Origin: Nocardioides flavescens
Lineage (GTDB): Bacteria; Actinomycetota; Actinomycetes; Propionibacteriales; Nocardioidaceae
NCBI RefSeq assembly: GCF_009823805.1
Contig: NZ_WUEK01000013.1
Span: forward strand, 1-64,000
Direction of reading: 5' to 3'
DNA: 64,000 nucleotides
The position numbers were made by a program, and so were the translations under genes. Shown in pieces: positions 18,326 through 27,173 of this stretch (position 1 is its first letter; each line of letters starts with the position of its first letter). The notes under the pieces were generated by a model. The model saw nothing but the letters and a program-made list of their open reading frames with translations, searched no databases and had not been told where the DNA came from.

Positions 18326-19099
18326 TTAAGAGCCGTACCGTCGTTCGCGGAGCCCGTAGGCCCGGATCGCACGCAGGAAGTCGACGCGGCGGAAGTCGGG
18401 CCAGTAGGCCTCGCAGAAGTAGAACTCCGACTTCGCGCTCTGCCACAGCAGGAAGCCGCCGAGCCGCTGCTCGCCGGAGGTGCGGATGACGAGGTCGGGG
18501 TCGGGCTGGCCCTTGGTGTAGAGGTGCTCGGCGATGTGCTCGACGTCGAGGATCTGGGCGAGCTCCTCGAGCGAGGTGCCCTTGGCGGCGTGCTCGGAGA
18601 GCAGCGAGCGGACGGCGTCGGTGATCTCGCGGCGCCCGCCGTACCCCACGGCGATGTTGACGAGCATGCCGTCCACGTCGCGGGTGGCCTCCTCGGCGGC
18701 CTTGAGCCGCTCCGAGGTCGACGCCGGCAGCAGGTCGAGGGCGCCGACGGGGTGCAGCCGCCAGCGGCGCCGACGGGCGAGCGACTCGACGGCCTCCTCG
18801 ATGATCCCGAGCAGCCCGCCGAGCTGCTCTGGCGGTCGGTTGAGGTTGTCGGTCGAGAGCAGCCAGAGCGTGACCACCTCGATGCCGACCTCGTCGCACC
18901 AGCCGAGGAGGGGCTCGATGTTGGCGGCGCCGGCGCGGTAGCCGTGGGCGGTGTCGCGGCCGACGGTGCGGGCCCAGCGGCGGTTGCCGTCGAGCATCAC
19001 GCCGACGTGCTTGGGCAGGTCGGCCGGCAGGCGGCGCAGCAGCCGCGCCTCGTAGAGGGGGTAGACGACCTTCCGGAGTCCGCCCTTCCAGTCCGCCAC
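18326..19099 (-). CDS. uppS: cis-isoprenyl diphosphate synthase, Rv1086-like
   Basis: A cytoplasmic prenyltransferase of 257 residues that condenses isopentenyl diphosphate in cis to make polyprenyl carriers for cell-wall synthesis. MLDGNRRWAR carries the catalytic Asp37, and RTSGEQRLGGFLLWQS and EFYFCEAYWPDF are the substrate-binding signatures. The N-terminal KGGLRKVVYPLYEARL and its position next to hemolysin III match mycobacterial Rv1086, a short-chain Z-prenyl synthase, so the chain length may be short; this is inference. GTG start at 19099. The TAA stop lies in the TTAA target duplication of the MITE. Confidence 0.93.
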   Translation of the reverse strand: MADWKGGLRKVVYPLYEARLLRRLPADLPKHVGVMLDGNRRWARTVGRDTAHGYRAGAANIEPLLGWCDEVGIEVVTLWLLSTDNLNRPPEQLGGLLGIIEEAVESLARRRRWRLHPVGALDLLPASTSERLKAAEEATRDVDGMLVNIAVGYGGRREITDAVRSLLSEHAAKGTSLEELAQILDVEHIAEHLYTKGQPDPDLVIRTSGEQRLGGFLLWQSAKSEFYFCEAYWPDFRRVDFLRAIRAYGLRERRYGS

Positions 19100-19147
19100 C
19101 CGCCGATCCTAACGACCCTCTCAGGCCGCGCCGGTACATTGGCGCCC

Positions 19148-19888
19148 ATGAGTCAGCCCATCTCGGACGCCGTGCGCGCAGGCGTCGAGTCCGTCGGCGA
19201 GCGGCTCGACGACCTGCGTGACGACCTGCGCGAGCTGAAGCCCAAGCTCCGCGGCTACCTCCACCTGGCCAGCGCGCCGCTGACCCTCGCGGCCGGCATC
19301 GTCCTCATCGCGCTGTCCCCGACCACCGTCACGAAGATCGGCTCGGCAGTCTTCATCGCCTCCGCGCTGGTGCTGTTCACGGTGTCGGCGATCTACCACA
19401 CCGGCACCTGGTCACCGAGGACGTGGGCGTTCCTGCGCCGCTTCGACCACTCCAACATCTTCCTGCTGATCGCCGGCTCCTACACGCCGTTCAGCCTGCT
19501 GCTGCTGCACGGCACCGCCGAGGTCGCGCTGCTGACCACCGTGTGGACGGGCGCGATCCTGGGGGTGCTGTTCCGGATCTTCTGGACCGACGCCCCGCGC
19601 TGGCTCTACGTCCCGATCTACATCGCTCTCGGCTGGGCAGCGATCTTCTTCATCCCGGCGTTCTTCGAGGGCGCCACCGCCCTCGGTCTCGGCATCGGGA
19701 TCGCGGTGTTCGTGATGATCATCGTCGGCGGTGCGCTCTACACCGCCGGCGGCGTCGTGTACGGCGTCAAGCGGCCGAACCCGTCGCCGCGCTGGTTCGG
19801 CTTCCACGAGGTCTTCCACTCGTTCACCGTGCTCGCCTTCGCCGCGCACTACGTGGGCGTGTCGATGGCGACCTACGCGCTGCGCTGA
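19148..19888 (+). CDS. hemolysin III / YqfA-family membrane protein
   Basis: An integral membrane protein of 246 residues with seven predicted membrane spans, of the HlyIII/PAQR-like superfamily. The conserved residues are visible: SAIYHTGTW after the second span, RRFDHSNIFLLIAGSYTPF and the C-terminal WFGFHEVFHSFTVLAFAAHY with the His-rich metal-like site. Real function in bacteria is unsettled despite the name. The N-terminal about 40 residues are charged and may form a coiled coil (DDLRDDLRELKPKL). It is divergent from uppS with 48 bp between starts, as in mycobacteria. Confidence 0.93.
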   Translation: MSQPISDAVRAGVESVGERLDDLRDDLRELKPKLRGYLHLASAPLTLAAGIVLIALSPTTVTKIGSAVFIASALVLFTVSAIYHTGTWSPRTWAFLRRFDHSNIFLLIAGSYTPFSLLLLHGTAEVALLTTVWTGAILGVLFRIFWTDAPRWLYVPIYIALGWAAIFFIPAFFEGATALGLGIGIAVFVMIIVGGALYTAGGVVYGVKRPNPSPRWFGFHEVFHSFTVLAFAAHYVGVSMATYALR

Positions 19889-19922
19889 CCCACCTGGGCC
19901 GGTCGGCCAGCGCAGCGGCGCG

Positions 19923-20150
19923 CTAGTCGGCCTTCTTGTTCGTCTTGCTCAGTGCGTCGGGCTTGTGCACGGCCTCGCCGCCGGACTTCTCGCTCTTGAC
20001 GAGGTACTGCGGGTCGTCCTCGGAGGCCTTGACCTTGCGGCCGCCCGCCTCGGTCTCCTCGGTGATCTTCTTCTCGACCTTGCCGATCGCCTCGCCGCCG
20101 TGGCTGTCCCACTCGACGCGGTCGCCCTTCTTGAACTCCTGATCGCTCAT
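19923..20150 (-). CDS. DUF2945 (HVA1-type TUDOR) small protein
   Basis: A basic, soluble protein of 75 residues. FKKGDRVEWDSHGGEAIGKVEKKI and DPQYLVKSEKSGGEAVHKPDAL match the short Tudor-like fold of DUF2945/hypervirulence-associated proteins found in many bacteria. Function is not established. ATG start at 20150 has no strong Shine-Dalgarno. It is convergent with hemolysin III. Confidence 0.9.
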   Translation of the reverse strand: MSDQEFKKGDRVEWDSHGGEAIGKVEKKITEETEAGGRKVKASEDDPQYLVKSEKSGGEAVHKPDALSKTNKKAD

Positions 20151-20187
20151 GGGCGAGCGGTACCCCGCGTCGAGCGGGTCAGGACCG

Positions 20188-20862
20188 TCAGGCGGTCACC
20201 CACGCCTCGCCGGCCAGCACCTCGGCCACCGGGCCGCGCGCGAGCGAGGGGTCGTCGAGGAGCACCGCGGCGCTGAACTGGGCGGCCGCGCGGTCGAAGA
20301 ACCGGCCGTGGGCGAGCATCGCGTGCTTGCCCTCGGGCACCCGCACGAAGCCGACATCGGCCCTCGCACCGATGCGGCGCGCGACCTGCTCGGCGCGCTG
20401 GGGGGACGCCACGCGGTCGCGCTGGCCGTGTACGAAGAGCACGCGCCGCCCGCTCAGGTCGGCGTCGTCGGTGGCGTAGACCCACGGGTTGAGCGCGACC
20501 ACACTGCGCACCGCCGGGTGGTCGCCCGCCTCGAGTGCCGCGCGGCCGCCGAGTGAGTGACCGACGAGACCGACCGGCGCGTCGGCGTACCGCTCGCGCA
20601 CCCGGTCGACCGCCCGGTCGGCGTCGTCGACCGGGGTGTGCGTGGCGTCCCAGCCGCGGTAGGTGTTGAGGAGGCGGTAGACCGCGAGACGCCTCGACAC
20701 CGCGGCGACCGCACGCGCCGTCGGGACCATGCGGACGACGGACAGCTGGGTCGGGCTGACGACGACCTGGTCGCCACGCGAAGCGCCCCCGTGGAGCACG
20801 ACGACCACGGCGTCGGCCGTGGCGGGCTCGTGGACGGCGACGAGTCGCGGGGAGGCCTGCAC
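20188..20862 (-). CDS. alpha/beta-hydrolase, dienelactone-hydrolase/lipase-like
   Basis: A cytoplasmic hydrolase of 224 residues. VVVLHGGASRGDQ provides the oxyanion region, PVGLVGHSLGGRAAL the nucleophile elbow with Ser in GHSLGG (about residue 103), and VLFVHGQRDRVAS plus PEGKHAML the Asp and His of the triad. The substrate is unknown. The GTG at 20862 is the only good start. It runs in the same direction as the small membrane protein and mca upstream, separated by 31 bp. Confidence 0.88.
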   Translation of the reverse strand: MQASPRLVAVHEPATADAVVVVLHGGASRGDQVVVSPTQLSVVRMVPTARAVAAVSRRLAVYRLLNTYRGWDATHTPVDDADRAVDRVRERYADAPVGLVGHSLGGRAALEAGDHPAVRSVVALNPWVYATDDADLSGRRVLFVHGQRDRVASPQRAEQVARRIGARADVGFVRVPEGKHAMLAHGRFFDRAAAQFSAAVLLDDPSLARGPVAEVLAGEAWVTA

Positions 20863-20893
20863 AGACGGTGAGGTACCCGGTCCGGGTGGCTCG

Positions 20894-21157
20894 TCAGGCC
20901 GCGGGTCCGGCGGCGGAGGTGGGCGTCTGCTCCTGCTCGGCCGGCTCGTCGCCGAACAGCCCCTCGTCGCGGTTGTCCTGGGCCTTGCGCAGGTGCCGGC
21001 TCAGGCTCCACCCGAGCAGGCCCACCGCGACGATCAGGGCGATGAAGATGACGAACGCCATCCAGCCGGCCTTCACGTCCTCCGGCTGCGGCGCCTGGTC
21101 GGCAGCACTCAGCACCAGGGTGCTCAGCTGGGAGAGGACGGCCTGCGGGGCGATCAT
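20894..21157 (-). CDS. small single-span membrane protein, Rv1083-like
   Basis: A protein of 87 residues with one hydrophobic segment (about 33-53: FVIFIALIVAVGLLGW), then a basic juxtamembrane stretch and an acidic C-terminal tail ending in GLFGDEPAEQ. The gene starts 12 bp downstream of mca, so they form an operon. A small membrane protein follows mca in mycobacteria too (Rv1083); I recall position rather than proven function. A partner of the mycothiol amidase or an unrelated membrane factor are both possible. Confidence 0.82.
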   Translation of the reverse strand: MIAPQAVLSQLSTLVLSAADQAPQPEDVKAGWMAFVIFIALIVAVGLLGWSLSRHLRKAQDNRDEGLFGDEPAEQEQTPTSAAGPAA

Positions 21158-21169
21158 GCGTCCATCCTC

Positions 21170-22081
21170 TCAGGCCGCACCAGACTCGGCCGAGTCGGCG
21201 GAGTCCGCGGAGATGCCGGCGAACAGGTCGTCCTCCGGGGTCGGGCTGTCGACGTACGACGTCACGAGCTCGAAGTCCTCGGTCGGCCACACCTCGGCCT
21301 GGAGCTCGCGCGGGATGGCGAACCACATGCCGTCGGGGTCGATCTGGGTGGCGTGGGCGAGCAGCGCCTGGTCGCGCACACCGAAGAAGTCGCTGCACGG
21401 CACCCGCGTGGTGATCCGGGCGTCCCACTCGGGCTCGTGCTTCCACTCTCGCAGCCGCTCCTCCCAGGGCGACTCCAGCCCGTGGGCCAGCATCGCCTCG
21501 TGCAGCGCCTCCATGCGGGGCCGGTTGAACGAGTGGTGGTAGTAGAGCTTCGAGACCCGCCACGGCTCGCCCAGGTCGGGGTAGCGCTCCGGGTCGGCCG
21601 CGGCCTCGAACGCCGCCACCGAGATCTCGTGGCACTTGACGTGGTCGGGGTGGGGGTAGCCGCCGCGCTCGTCGTAGGTCGTCAGCACGTGGGGGCGGAC
21701 CTCGCGGATCAGGCGCACCAGCGGCGCCACCGCCTCCTCGAGCGGCACCAGGCCGAAGCACCCCTCCGGCAGCGGCGGCTTCGGGTCGCCCTCGGGCCAG
21801 CCGGAGTCGACGAAGCCCAGCCAGTGCTGGGTGATGCCGAGGATGTCGCGCGCCCGCTCCATCTCCTGGCGGCGCACCTCGGTCATGTTGGCGAGGATGT
21901 CGGGCCGCTCCATCTTCGGGTTGAGGATCGAGCCCCGCTCCCCGCCGGTGCAGGTCACGACGTGGACGTCGACGCCCTGGGCGACGTACATCGCGGTGGA
22001 CGCGGCGCCCTTGCTCGACTCGTCGTCGGGGTGGGCGTGCACGTGCATGAGCCGGAGTCCGGCGCGGGGTGCTGCGGTCAC
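21170..22081 (-). CDS. mca: mycothiol S-conjugate amidase
   Basis: A zinc amidase of 303 residues that cleaves mycothiol S-conjugates to a mercapturic acid and glucosaminyl inositol, for detoxification in mycothiol-making actinobacteria. The zinc motif HVHAHPDDES (about residues 13-22) and the later GGYPHPDHVKC carry the metal ligands of the LmbE/MshB fold. The length and TGGERGSILNP motif favour Mca over MshB. GTG start at 22081, divergent from the DUF4307 gene. The C-terminal tail is Ser/Asp-rich. Confidence 0.95.
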   Translation of the reverse strand: MTAAPRAGLRLMHVHAHPDDESSKGAASTAMYVAQGVDVHVVTCTGGERGSILNPKMERPDILANMTEVRRQEMERARDILGITQHWLGFVDSGWPEGDPKPPLPEGCFGLVPLEEAVAPLVRLIREVRPHVLTTYDERGGYPHPDHVKCHEISVAAFEAAADPERYPDLGEPWRVSKLYYHHSFNRPRMEALHEAMLAHGLESPWEERLREWKHEPEWDARITTRVPCSDFFGVRDQALLAHATQIDPDGMWFAIPRELQAEVWPTEDFELVTSYVDSPTPEDDLFAGISADSADSAESGAA

Positions 22082-22121
22082 GGGTTCCAGACTATTGCAG
22101 CGCGGATGTCAGTCTTGCGGG

Positions 22122-22550
22122 GTGAGCACCACCCGTCCCGAGCGACCCACCGACGACCGGCTCTCCCAGCGGTACGGCGCGTCCGCGGCGCGTCGGCGCC
22201 GCCCGCTCCTCATCGCGGGTGTCGTGCTCGCGGTGGTCTTCGGCGGGTGGCTGGCCTGGACGATCTGGTTCCACGCCAACCCGGTCGTGACCTCCGAGCT
22301 CGAGACCTTCGAGGTGGTCGACACCCACACGGCGAACGCCGTCGTGGTCACCACGCTCGCCGACGACGCGGTGCGTCCCGAGTGCACGGTCCGGGCGTTC
22401 GCCGAGGACCACACCACGGTCGGGCAGAAGAGCTTCACGCCCGAGCCGGGCCGCGGCCGACGCCAGACCGTGGAGATCCGCACCGAACGGCGGGCCACGT
22501 CGGTCGAGAGCATCGGCTGCACCGCACAGGGCCAGGACCGGCCCCGCTGA
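22122..22550 (+). CDS. DUF4307 membrane protein, Rv1081c-like
   Basis: A protein of 142 residues with one membrane span near residues 25-45 (PLLIAGVVLAVVFGGWLAW) and an extracytoplasmic domain with two Cys (VRPECTV and IGCTAQ) that could form a disulfide. This is the standard DUF4307 layout, and the gene sits between mca and greA as in mycobacteria. GTG at 22122 is the chosen start; a longer frame upstream runs through the mca start. Function is unknown. Confidence 0.88.
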   Translation: MSTTRPERPTDDRLSQRYGASAARRRRPLLIAGVVLAVVFGGWLAWTIWFHANPVVTSELETFEVVDTHTANAVVVTTLADDAVRPECTVRAFAEDHTTVGQKSFTPEPGRGRRQTVEIRTERRATSVESIGCTAQGQDRPR

Positions 22551-22756
22551 GCCTGCGCTCGTCGGCCCGATCTGGTTAGACTGGACGATCTGATCGTCCC
22601 GCGCGGCCGACCGGACGCCCCGCATCCTGCGGGCGACGCCGTGGCCACGCCCCGACGACCACTCTCGCGAGACCCCCTCGCACACCACCCCCGTGCATCC
22701 GCAGCACCACCGAGCAGCACCACCGGACGCACGCAGACACGAAGCAGGAGTGACCG

Positions 22757-23266
22757 ATGAGCCAGCAGACCGAGCAGGACGCCGTGTGGCTGACCCAGGA
22801 CGCCTACGACAAGCTGCGCGCCGAGCTGGAGGACCTCAAGGGCCCCGTCCGCCAGGAGATCATCGCCCGCATCAGCGCCGCGCGCGACGAGGGTGACCTC
22901 AAGGAGAACGGCGGCTACCACGCCGCCCGCGAGGAGCAGGGCAAGCTCGAGGGCAAGATCCGTCAGCTCGAGGCCATGCTCGAGAAGGCCCAGGTCGGCG
23001 AGGCCCCGGCCGACGACGGCACCGTCTCCCCCGGCATGAAGGTGACCTACAAGTTCGTCGGCGACGCCGACGACGAGGCCGAGACCTTCCTGCTCGGCGC
23101 CCGCGAGATGGAGGACACCGCCGGCGGCCTCAAGGTCTACTCCCCGCAGTCGCCCCTCGGCTCGGCCATCATCGGCGCGAGCGTCGGCGACACCGTCGGC
23201 TACGAGGCGCCCAACGGCAAGACCCTCGAGGTCGTCATCGTCGACGCGACGCCGTTCACCGGCTGA
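22757..23266 (+). CDS. greA: transcription elongation factor GreA
   Basis: A protein of 169 residues that binds RNA polymerase and stimulates cleavage of backtracked RNA. The N-terminal coiled coil (about 15-80) has the ARDEGDLKENGGYHAAREEQ motif with the acidic tip residues. The C-terminal FKBP-like domain includes SPLGSAIIGASVGDTV. ATG start with AGCAGGAG about nine bases upstream. The 206-bp leader contains a short hairpin (GGACGAT/ATCGTCC, 22583-22599). It is convergent with ilvA, with only three bases between the stops. Confidence 0.97.
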   Translation: MSQQTEQDAVWLTQDAYDKLRAELEDLKGPVRQEIIARISAARDEGDLKENGGYHAAREEQGKLEGKIRQLEAMLEKAQVGEAPADDGTVSPGMKVTYKFVGDADDEAETFLLGAREMEDTAGGLKVYSPQSPLGSAIIGASVGDTVGYEAPNGKTLEVVIVDATPFTG

Positions 23267-23269
23267 GCC

Positions 23270-24487
23270 TCAGCCCACCACCCGGTAGCCCCGCTCGCGG
23301 AGACGGTCCAGCACCCTCTCCGCGTGCGGGGCTCCGCGCGTCTCGAGCTGCACGTGCACCTCGACCTCGTCGAGGTGGAGCTGCGGGCTGATGCGCTCGT
23401 GGGCCACCTCGAGGACGTTGGTCCCGAGCTCGGCGAGCTCGCCCAGCAGGGTCGCGAGCCCGCCCGGCGAGTCCGGGATGGTCACGTGCAGGTTGAGGTA
23501 GCGCCCGGCCGCGGCCATGCCGTGGCCGATGACCTTGCCGAGCAGCAGCGGGTCGATGTTGCCGCCCGAGAGCACCGCGACGGTCGGCCCCTCCCACCGC
23601 TCGGGGTGGTCGAGCAGCGCGGCGACGGCCGCGGCGCCGGCGGGCTCGACGACCTGCTTGGCCCGCTCGACGAGCGCGAGCAGGGCCCTCGAGAGCGACT
23701 CCTCGGAGACGGTGACGATCTCGTCGACGTGGTCGCGCACCGCGGCGAAAGGCACGTCGCCGGGCAGCCCGACCGCGATACCGTCGGCCATCGTCTTCAT
23801 GCTCGTCAGCTGCACCGGGCGGCCCGCCTCGAGCGAGTCCGGGTACGCCGCGGCCCCGGCCGCCTGCACCCCGACGACGCGCACGTCGGGCCGGGCCTCC
23901 TTGATGGCGATCGCGCAGCCGGCCAGCAGCCCGCCCCCACCCGCCGGGATGACGACCGTGCGCACGTCCGGCACCTGCTCGAGCACCTCGAGGCCGAGGG
24001 TGCCCTGGCCCGCGACGATGTCGACGTGGTCGAAGGGGTGGATCAGCACCGCGCCCGTCTCCTCGGCGTACGCGCGGGCCGCGGTGAGCGTCTCCTCGAG
24101 GTAGCGGCCGTGGAAGACCACCTCGGCGCCGTACCCCCGGGTCGCCTTCTCCTTCGGGATCGGCGCGCCCTCGGGCATGAAGACGGTCGAGCGGATGCCG
24201 ATCAGCGACGCCGCGAGCGCGACGCCCTGGGCGTGGTTGCCGGCAGAGGCGGCGACCACCCCGCGAGCGCGCTCGTCGGCGGTGAGCCGCGAGATGCGCA
24301 CGTAGGCGCCGCGGATCTTGAAGGAGCCGCAGCGCTGGAGGTTCTCGCACTTGAGCCACACCGGGTCGCCGCACAGCGCGGTCAGCCAGCGCGACTCCTC
24401 CATCGGCGTGAGGACCGACGTGCCGCGCAGCACCTCGCGGGCCGCCTCGACGTCGGCGAGGGAGACCTGCGCGCTCGGGTCGCTCAC
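23270..24487 (-). CDS. ilvA: threonine ammonia-lyase (PLP)
   Basis: A cytoplasmic enzyme of 405 residues that converts threonine to 2-oxobutanoate. CGSFKIRGAYVR contains the PLP-binding Lys (about residue 56), and IPAGGGGLLAG is the phosphate-binding Gly loop. A C-terminal ACT-like domain (from about residue 330: LHVTIPDSPGGLATLLGELAELG) suggests allosteric control. The single short ACT domain fits the catabolic/TdcB-like or actinobacterial type rather than the two-domain biosynthetic IlvA. GTG start overlaps the stop of the upstream permease-like gene (GTGA). Confidence 0.92.
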   Translation of the reverse strand: MSDPSAQVSLADVEAAREVLRGTSVLTPMEESRWLTALCGDPVWLKCENLQRCGSFKIRGAYVRISRLTADERARGVVAASAGNHAQGVALAASLIGIRSTVFMPEGAPIPKEKATRGYGAEVVFHGRYLEETLTAARAYAEETGAVLIHPFDHVDIVAGQGTLGLEVLEQVPDVRTVVIPAGGGGLLAGCAIAIKEARPDVRVVGVQAAGAAAYPDSLEAGRPVQLTSMKTMADGIAVGLPGDVPFAAVRDHVDEIVTVSEESLSRALLALVERAKQVVEPAGAAAVAALLDHPERWEGPTVAVLSGGNIDPLLLGKVIGHGMAAAGRYLNLHVTIPDSPGGLATLLGELAELGTNVLEVAHERISPQLHLDEVEVHVQLETRGAPHAERVLDRLRERGYRVVG

Positions 24488-25761
24488 TCGTCCACCGGCC
24501 GGTCGAGCTCGTCGGGTGGTCGGTCGAGGTCCTCGGCGAGCCCCTCGACCGGGTCCTCACCCGGTCTCGAGAACGACGCCAGGTGCTGCACGACGGCGTT
24601 GACCGCGGCGGCGAGCGGCACGGCGACGAGGGCGCCGGCGACGCCGGCGGTGAGCACACCGGCGGCGATCGCGAGGATGACGCCGAGCGGGTGCACGGAG
24701 ACCCAGCGGCCCATGAGGAACGGCTGCAGCACGTGGCCCTCGAGCTGCTGGACGAGGATGACCACGCCGAGCATCAGCAGCGCCCGCACCGGGCCGTGGT
24801 CGACCAGCGCGACGAGCACCGCGACGGTGCCGGCGACGGTCGCGCCGATGATCGGCACGAAGGCGCCGAGGAAGACCAGCACGCCGATCGCCAGCGAGAA
24901 CGGCACCGACAGCAACGCCGCGCCGAGACCGATGAGCACCCCGTCGACGGCGGCGACGATGACCGTGGCGCGCACGAACTGCGTCAGCGAGATCCAGGCG
25001 ACGCGGCCCGAGCTGTCGACCCGCTCGCGCGCGGCGCGCGGGGAGAGCCGGACCAGCCAGGCCCAGATGCGCCGGCCGTCGGAGAGGAAGAAGAACGTCG
25101 AGAACAGCACGATGAAGAAGCCGGCGAACACGTGCCCCACGGCGGTGCCGAGCTCGGTCACCCGGGTCACCACGCCGCCCTCGCGCGACTGCTCGGTGAT
25201 GGTCTCCTGCGCCCGCTTGATGACGTCGTTGATCTGCGAGTCGCTGGCCGCCAGCGGGCCGTCGCGCAGCCAGTCCTTGATCTCCTGCAGGCCCGCGACG
25301 GTGGAGTCCGCGAGGTCGCTGGCGCCCTTGGCGACCTGCTGGCCGGCGAAGGTCAGCAGCAGCGAGACGGCGCCGATCGTCAGCACCACGACGAGGAACG
25401 ACGCCAGGCCCCGGCGCAGCCCGATCCGGGTCAGCCGCTCGACCAGCGGCGAGACCAGCGCGGTGATCAGCAGCGCGACGACGACCGGGATGACGACGAC
25501 GGCGAAGAACGAGACGAGGTAGCCGACCAGCGCCATGCCGGCGGCGATGACGAGCAGCCGCCACGACCAGGCCGCGGCCAGGTCGACGCCGTACGGCACC
25601 TCGGCGCGGCTGAAGTTGGACGTGCCGCCCGCGACCACGACCGGGGGCGGCTCGGGGGCCCGCTCGGCGCGGCGCATGGCCGCCCACTGCTGGGCGAGGC
25701 GCCCGGCCACGCCCGCCTCGGGTGAGCGGGTCCTTCGGGCGGAGTCGTCCGGCTCGCTCAC
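24484..25761 (-). CDS. AI-2E family (TerC/YdiK-like) membrane permease
   Basis: A membrane protein of 425 residues with about eight spans. The UPF0118/AI-2E core is clear: two N-terminal spans (about 70-110), a long amphipathic loop with charged helices, then FLSDGRRIW, ISLTQFVRATVIVAAVDGVLIGLG, the conserved GAFVPIIGATVAG and FLMGRWVSVHPLGVI. Family members export small solutes or ions; the substrate here is unknown. Both ends are acidic or proline-rich cytosolic tails. GTG start overlaps the MutL-like gene's stop (GTGA), and its own stop overlaps ilvA. Confidence 0.9.
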   Translation of the reverse strand: MSEPDDSARRTRSPEAGVAGRLAQQWAAMRRAERAPEPPPVVVAGGTSNFSRAEVPYGVDLAAAWSWRLLVIAAGMALVGYLVSFFAVVVIPVVVALLITALVSPLVERLTRIGLRRGLASFLVVVLTIGAVSLLLTFAGQQVAKGASDLADSTVAGLQEIKDWLRDGPLAASDSQINDVIKRAQETITEQSREGGVVTRVTELGTAVGHVFAGFFIVLFSTFFFLSDGRRIWAWLVRLSPRAARERVDSSGRVAWISLTQFVRATVIVAAVDGVLIGLGAALLSVPFSLAIGVLVFLGAFVPIIGATVAGTVAVLVALVDHGPVRALLMLGVVILVQQLEGHVLQPFLMGRWVSVHPLGVILAIAAGVLTAGVAGALVAVPLAAAVNAVVQHLASFSRPGEDPVEGLAEDLDRPPDELDRPVDE

Positions 25762-27173
25762 GTCGTCACCCTAGCCCTGGCGTCGTGGGGCAGCAGCGAC
25801 CTCACGAGGGCGCGAGCCGCGGCCGGGTGCTCGCCGGCCAGCAGCCCGACGGCGGCGAGCACGTAGGCGTTGTCGACGACGACGCGGGCCCGCTCGGGCA
25901 GCTGCCAGTCGCCGTGGTGGCCGACCGAGGTGGCGAGCACGCGGTCGGCGACCCCGGCGCGGCCGTGGCGCAGGACGCCCCCGGAGCCGACCAGCAGGTC
26001 GACCTCGCGCAGGTCGACGCCGGTGCGCTCGACGACCCGCCCCTCGGGGCTCACGACCACCTTGGACCGGCCGGCGTGGCGGCGCAGCGCGAGGCCGACC
26101 GCGGCGCGGGCGATGGCCTCGTCGTCGTCGAGGTCGGTGTCGGTGGCGGGCAGCCACCCCGGCTCGTCGCGGCGTACGACGGCCGCCGGCTCGAGCTCGG
26201 GCAGCCCGGCCTCGGCGACGGTCGAGACGGCCGACCAGCGCATGCCGAGGTCGCCCTCGACGGTCCGGGTGACCGGGGTCGGGGCCACGACGTCGCGGGC
26301 GAGCTCGCCGGTCTCGGGGTCGAGCTCGACGACCGAGTGCACGTCGGTGGTGGCGCCGCCGACGTCGACGACGACGACCTCGCCCACCTCCTCGGCGAGC
26401 AGCTCGACACCGGTGAGCACGACGTCGGGGGTCGCGCCGCGGACCATCGCCGTGAACGCCGCTCCCCCGTCGCGGCGCGAGAGGTGCTTGCCGCCGATGA
26501 CGTGGGCCAGGAACACCTCGCGGATCGCGGCGCGCGCCGCCGTCGGGGCGAGCACGCCGATGCGCGGCACGACGTTGTCGGCGACGACGTGCGGCACGTC
26601 CGCCGCGGCCAGCAGGGCGGCGACCTCGTCGGCGACGTCGGCGTTGCCGGCCACCACGACCGGTCCGGCCCAGCGGGCGCCGGCCAGGCCCCGGGCCGCG
26701 GCGAGGAGCGCCTCGCCGTTGCCGCCGTCGGTGCCGCCGGTGAGCAGCACGACGTCGGGTCGACTCGTGTGCTCCAGAGCGAGGAAGAGGTCGGCGTCGG
26801 GCACACGACCCGCGACCGCGACCACCTCGACCACCTTGCCGCCGCTCGAGAGCGCCACGCGGCGCCCGGCCTCGGCGGTCACGAGCTCCTCGTTGCCGAC
26901 GACCGCGATCCGCAGCCCGCCGCCGGCGCTCGAGCAGGCGAGCACCGGGGCGTCCGCGGCCCGCGGGTCGGCGGCCACCAGCGCGGTCAGGCAGGCGTCG
27001 AAGCCGTCGAGGACGTCGGTGCCGATCGTCGTGGGGTGCTCGGCAGAGGCCACCACGGTGCCTCGCTCGTCGCCGTCCGAGGCTCCGTCCGAGACGTCGA
27101 CGAGCAGCGCCTTGGTGAACGTCGAGCCGAAGTCGACGCAGACCGCGAGCGGGGGCGGGTCAGCCGAGGGCAC
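25758..27173 (-). CDS. MutL/GlmL-family ASKHA ATPase-like protein
   Basis: A cytoplasmic protein of 471 residues matching the 'glutamate mutase MutL' family. CVDFGSTFTKALLVDV near the N-terminus is the phosphate-1 loop of the actin/Hsp70-like fold, VVDVGGATTDVHSVV the second phosphate motif, and LVGSGGVLRHG the adenosine motif. The family is named for linkage to B12-dependent glutamate mutase, but no mutase subunits occur in this window. Here it lies between metB and the AI-2E-type gene, overlapping metB by 14 bp, so the context does not support glutamate fermentation. Confidence 0.88.
   Translation of the reverse strand: MPSADPPPLAVCVDFGSTFTKALLVDVSDGASDGDERGTVVASAEHPTTIGTDVLDGFDACLTALVAADPRAADAPVLACSSAGGGLRIAVVGNEELVTAEAGRRVALSSGGKVVEVVAVAGRVPDADLFLALEHTSRPDVVLLTGGTDGGNGEALLAAARGLAGARWAGPVVVAGNADVADEVAALLAAADVPHVVADNVVPRIGVLAPTAARAAIREVFLAHVIGGKHLSRRDGGAAFTAMVRGATPDVVLTGVELLAEEVGEVVVVDVGGATTDVHSVVELDPETGELARDVVAPTPVTRTVEGDLGMRWSAVSTVAEAGLPELEPAAVVRRDEPGWLPATDTDLDDDEAIARAAVGLALRRHAGRSKVVVSPEGRVVERTGVDLREVDLLVGSGGVLRHGRAGVADRVLATSVGHHGDWQLPERARVVVDNAYVLAAVGLLAGEHPAAARALVRSLLPHDARARVTT

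Noticed and set aside
18175..18372. 65-residue ORF across MITE copy 2
   Set aside because: The same amino-acid string appears from MITE copy 1, showing that it comes from the repeat's sequence; no start signal or protein-like composition.
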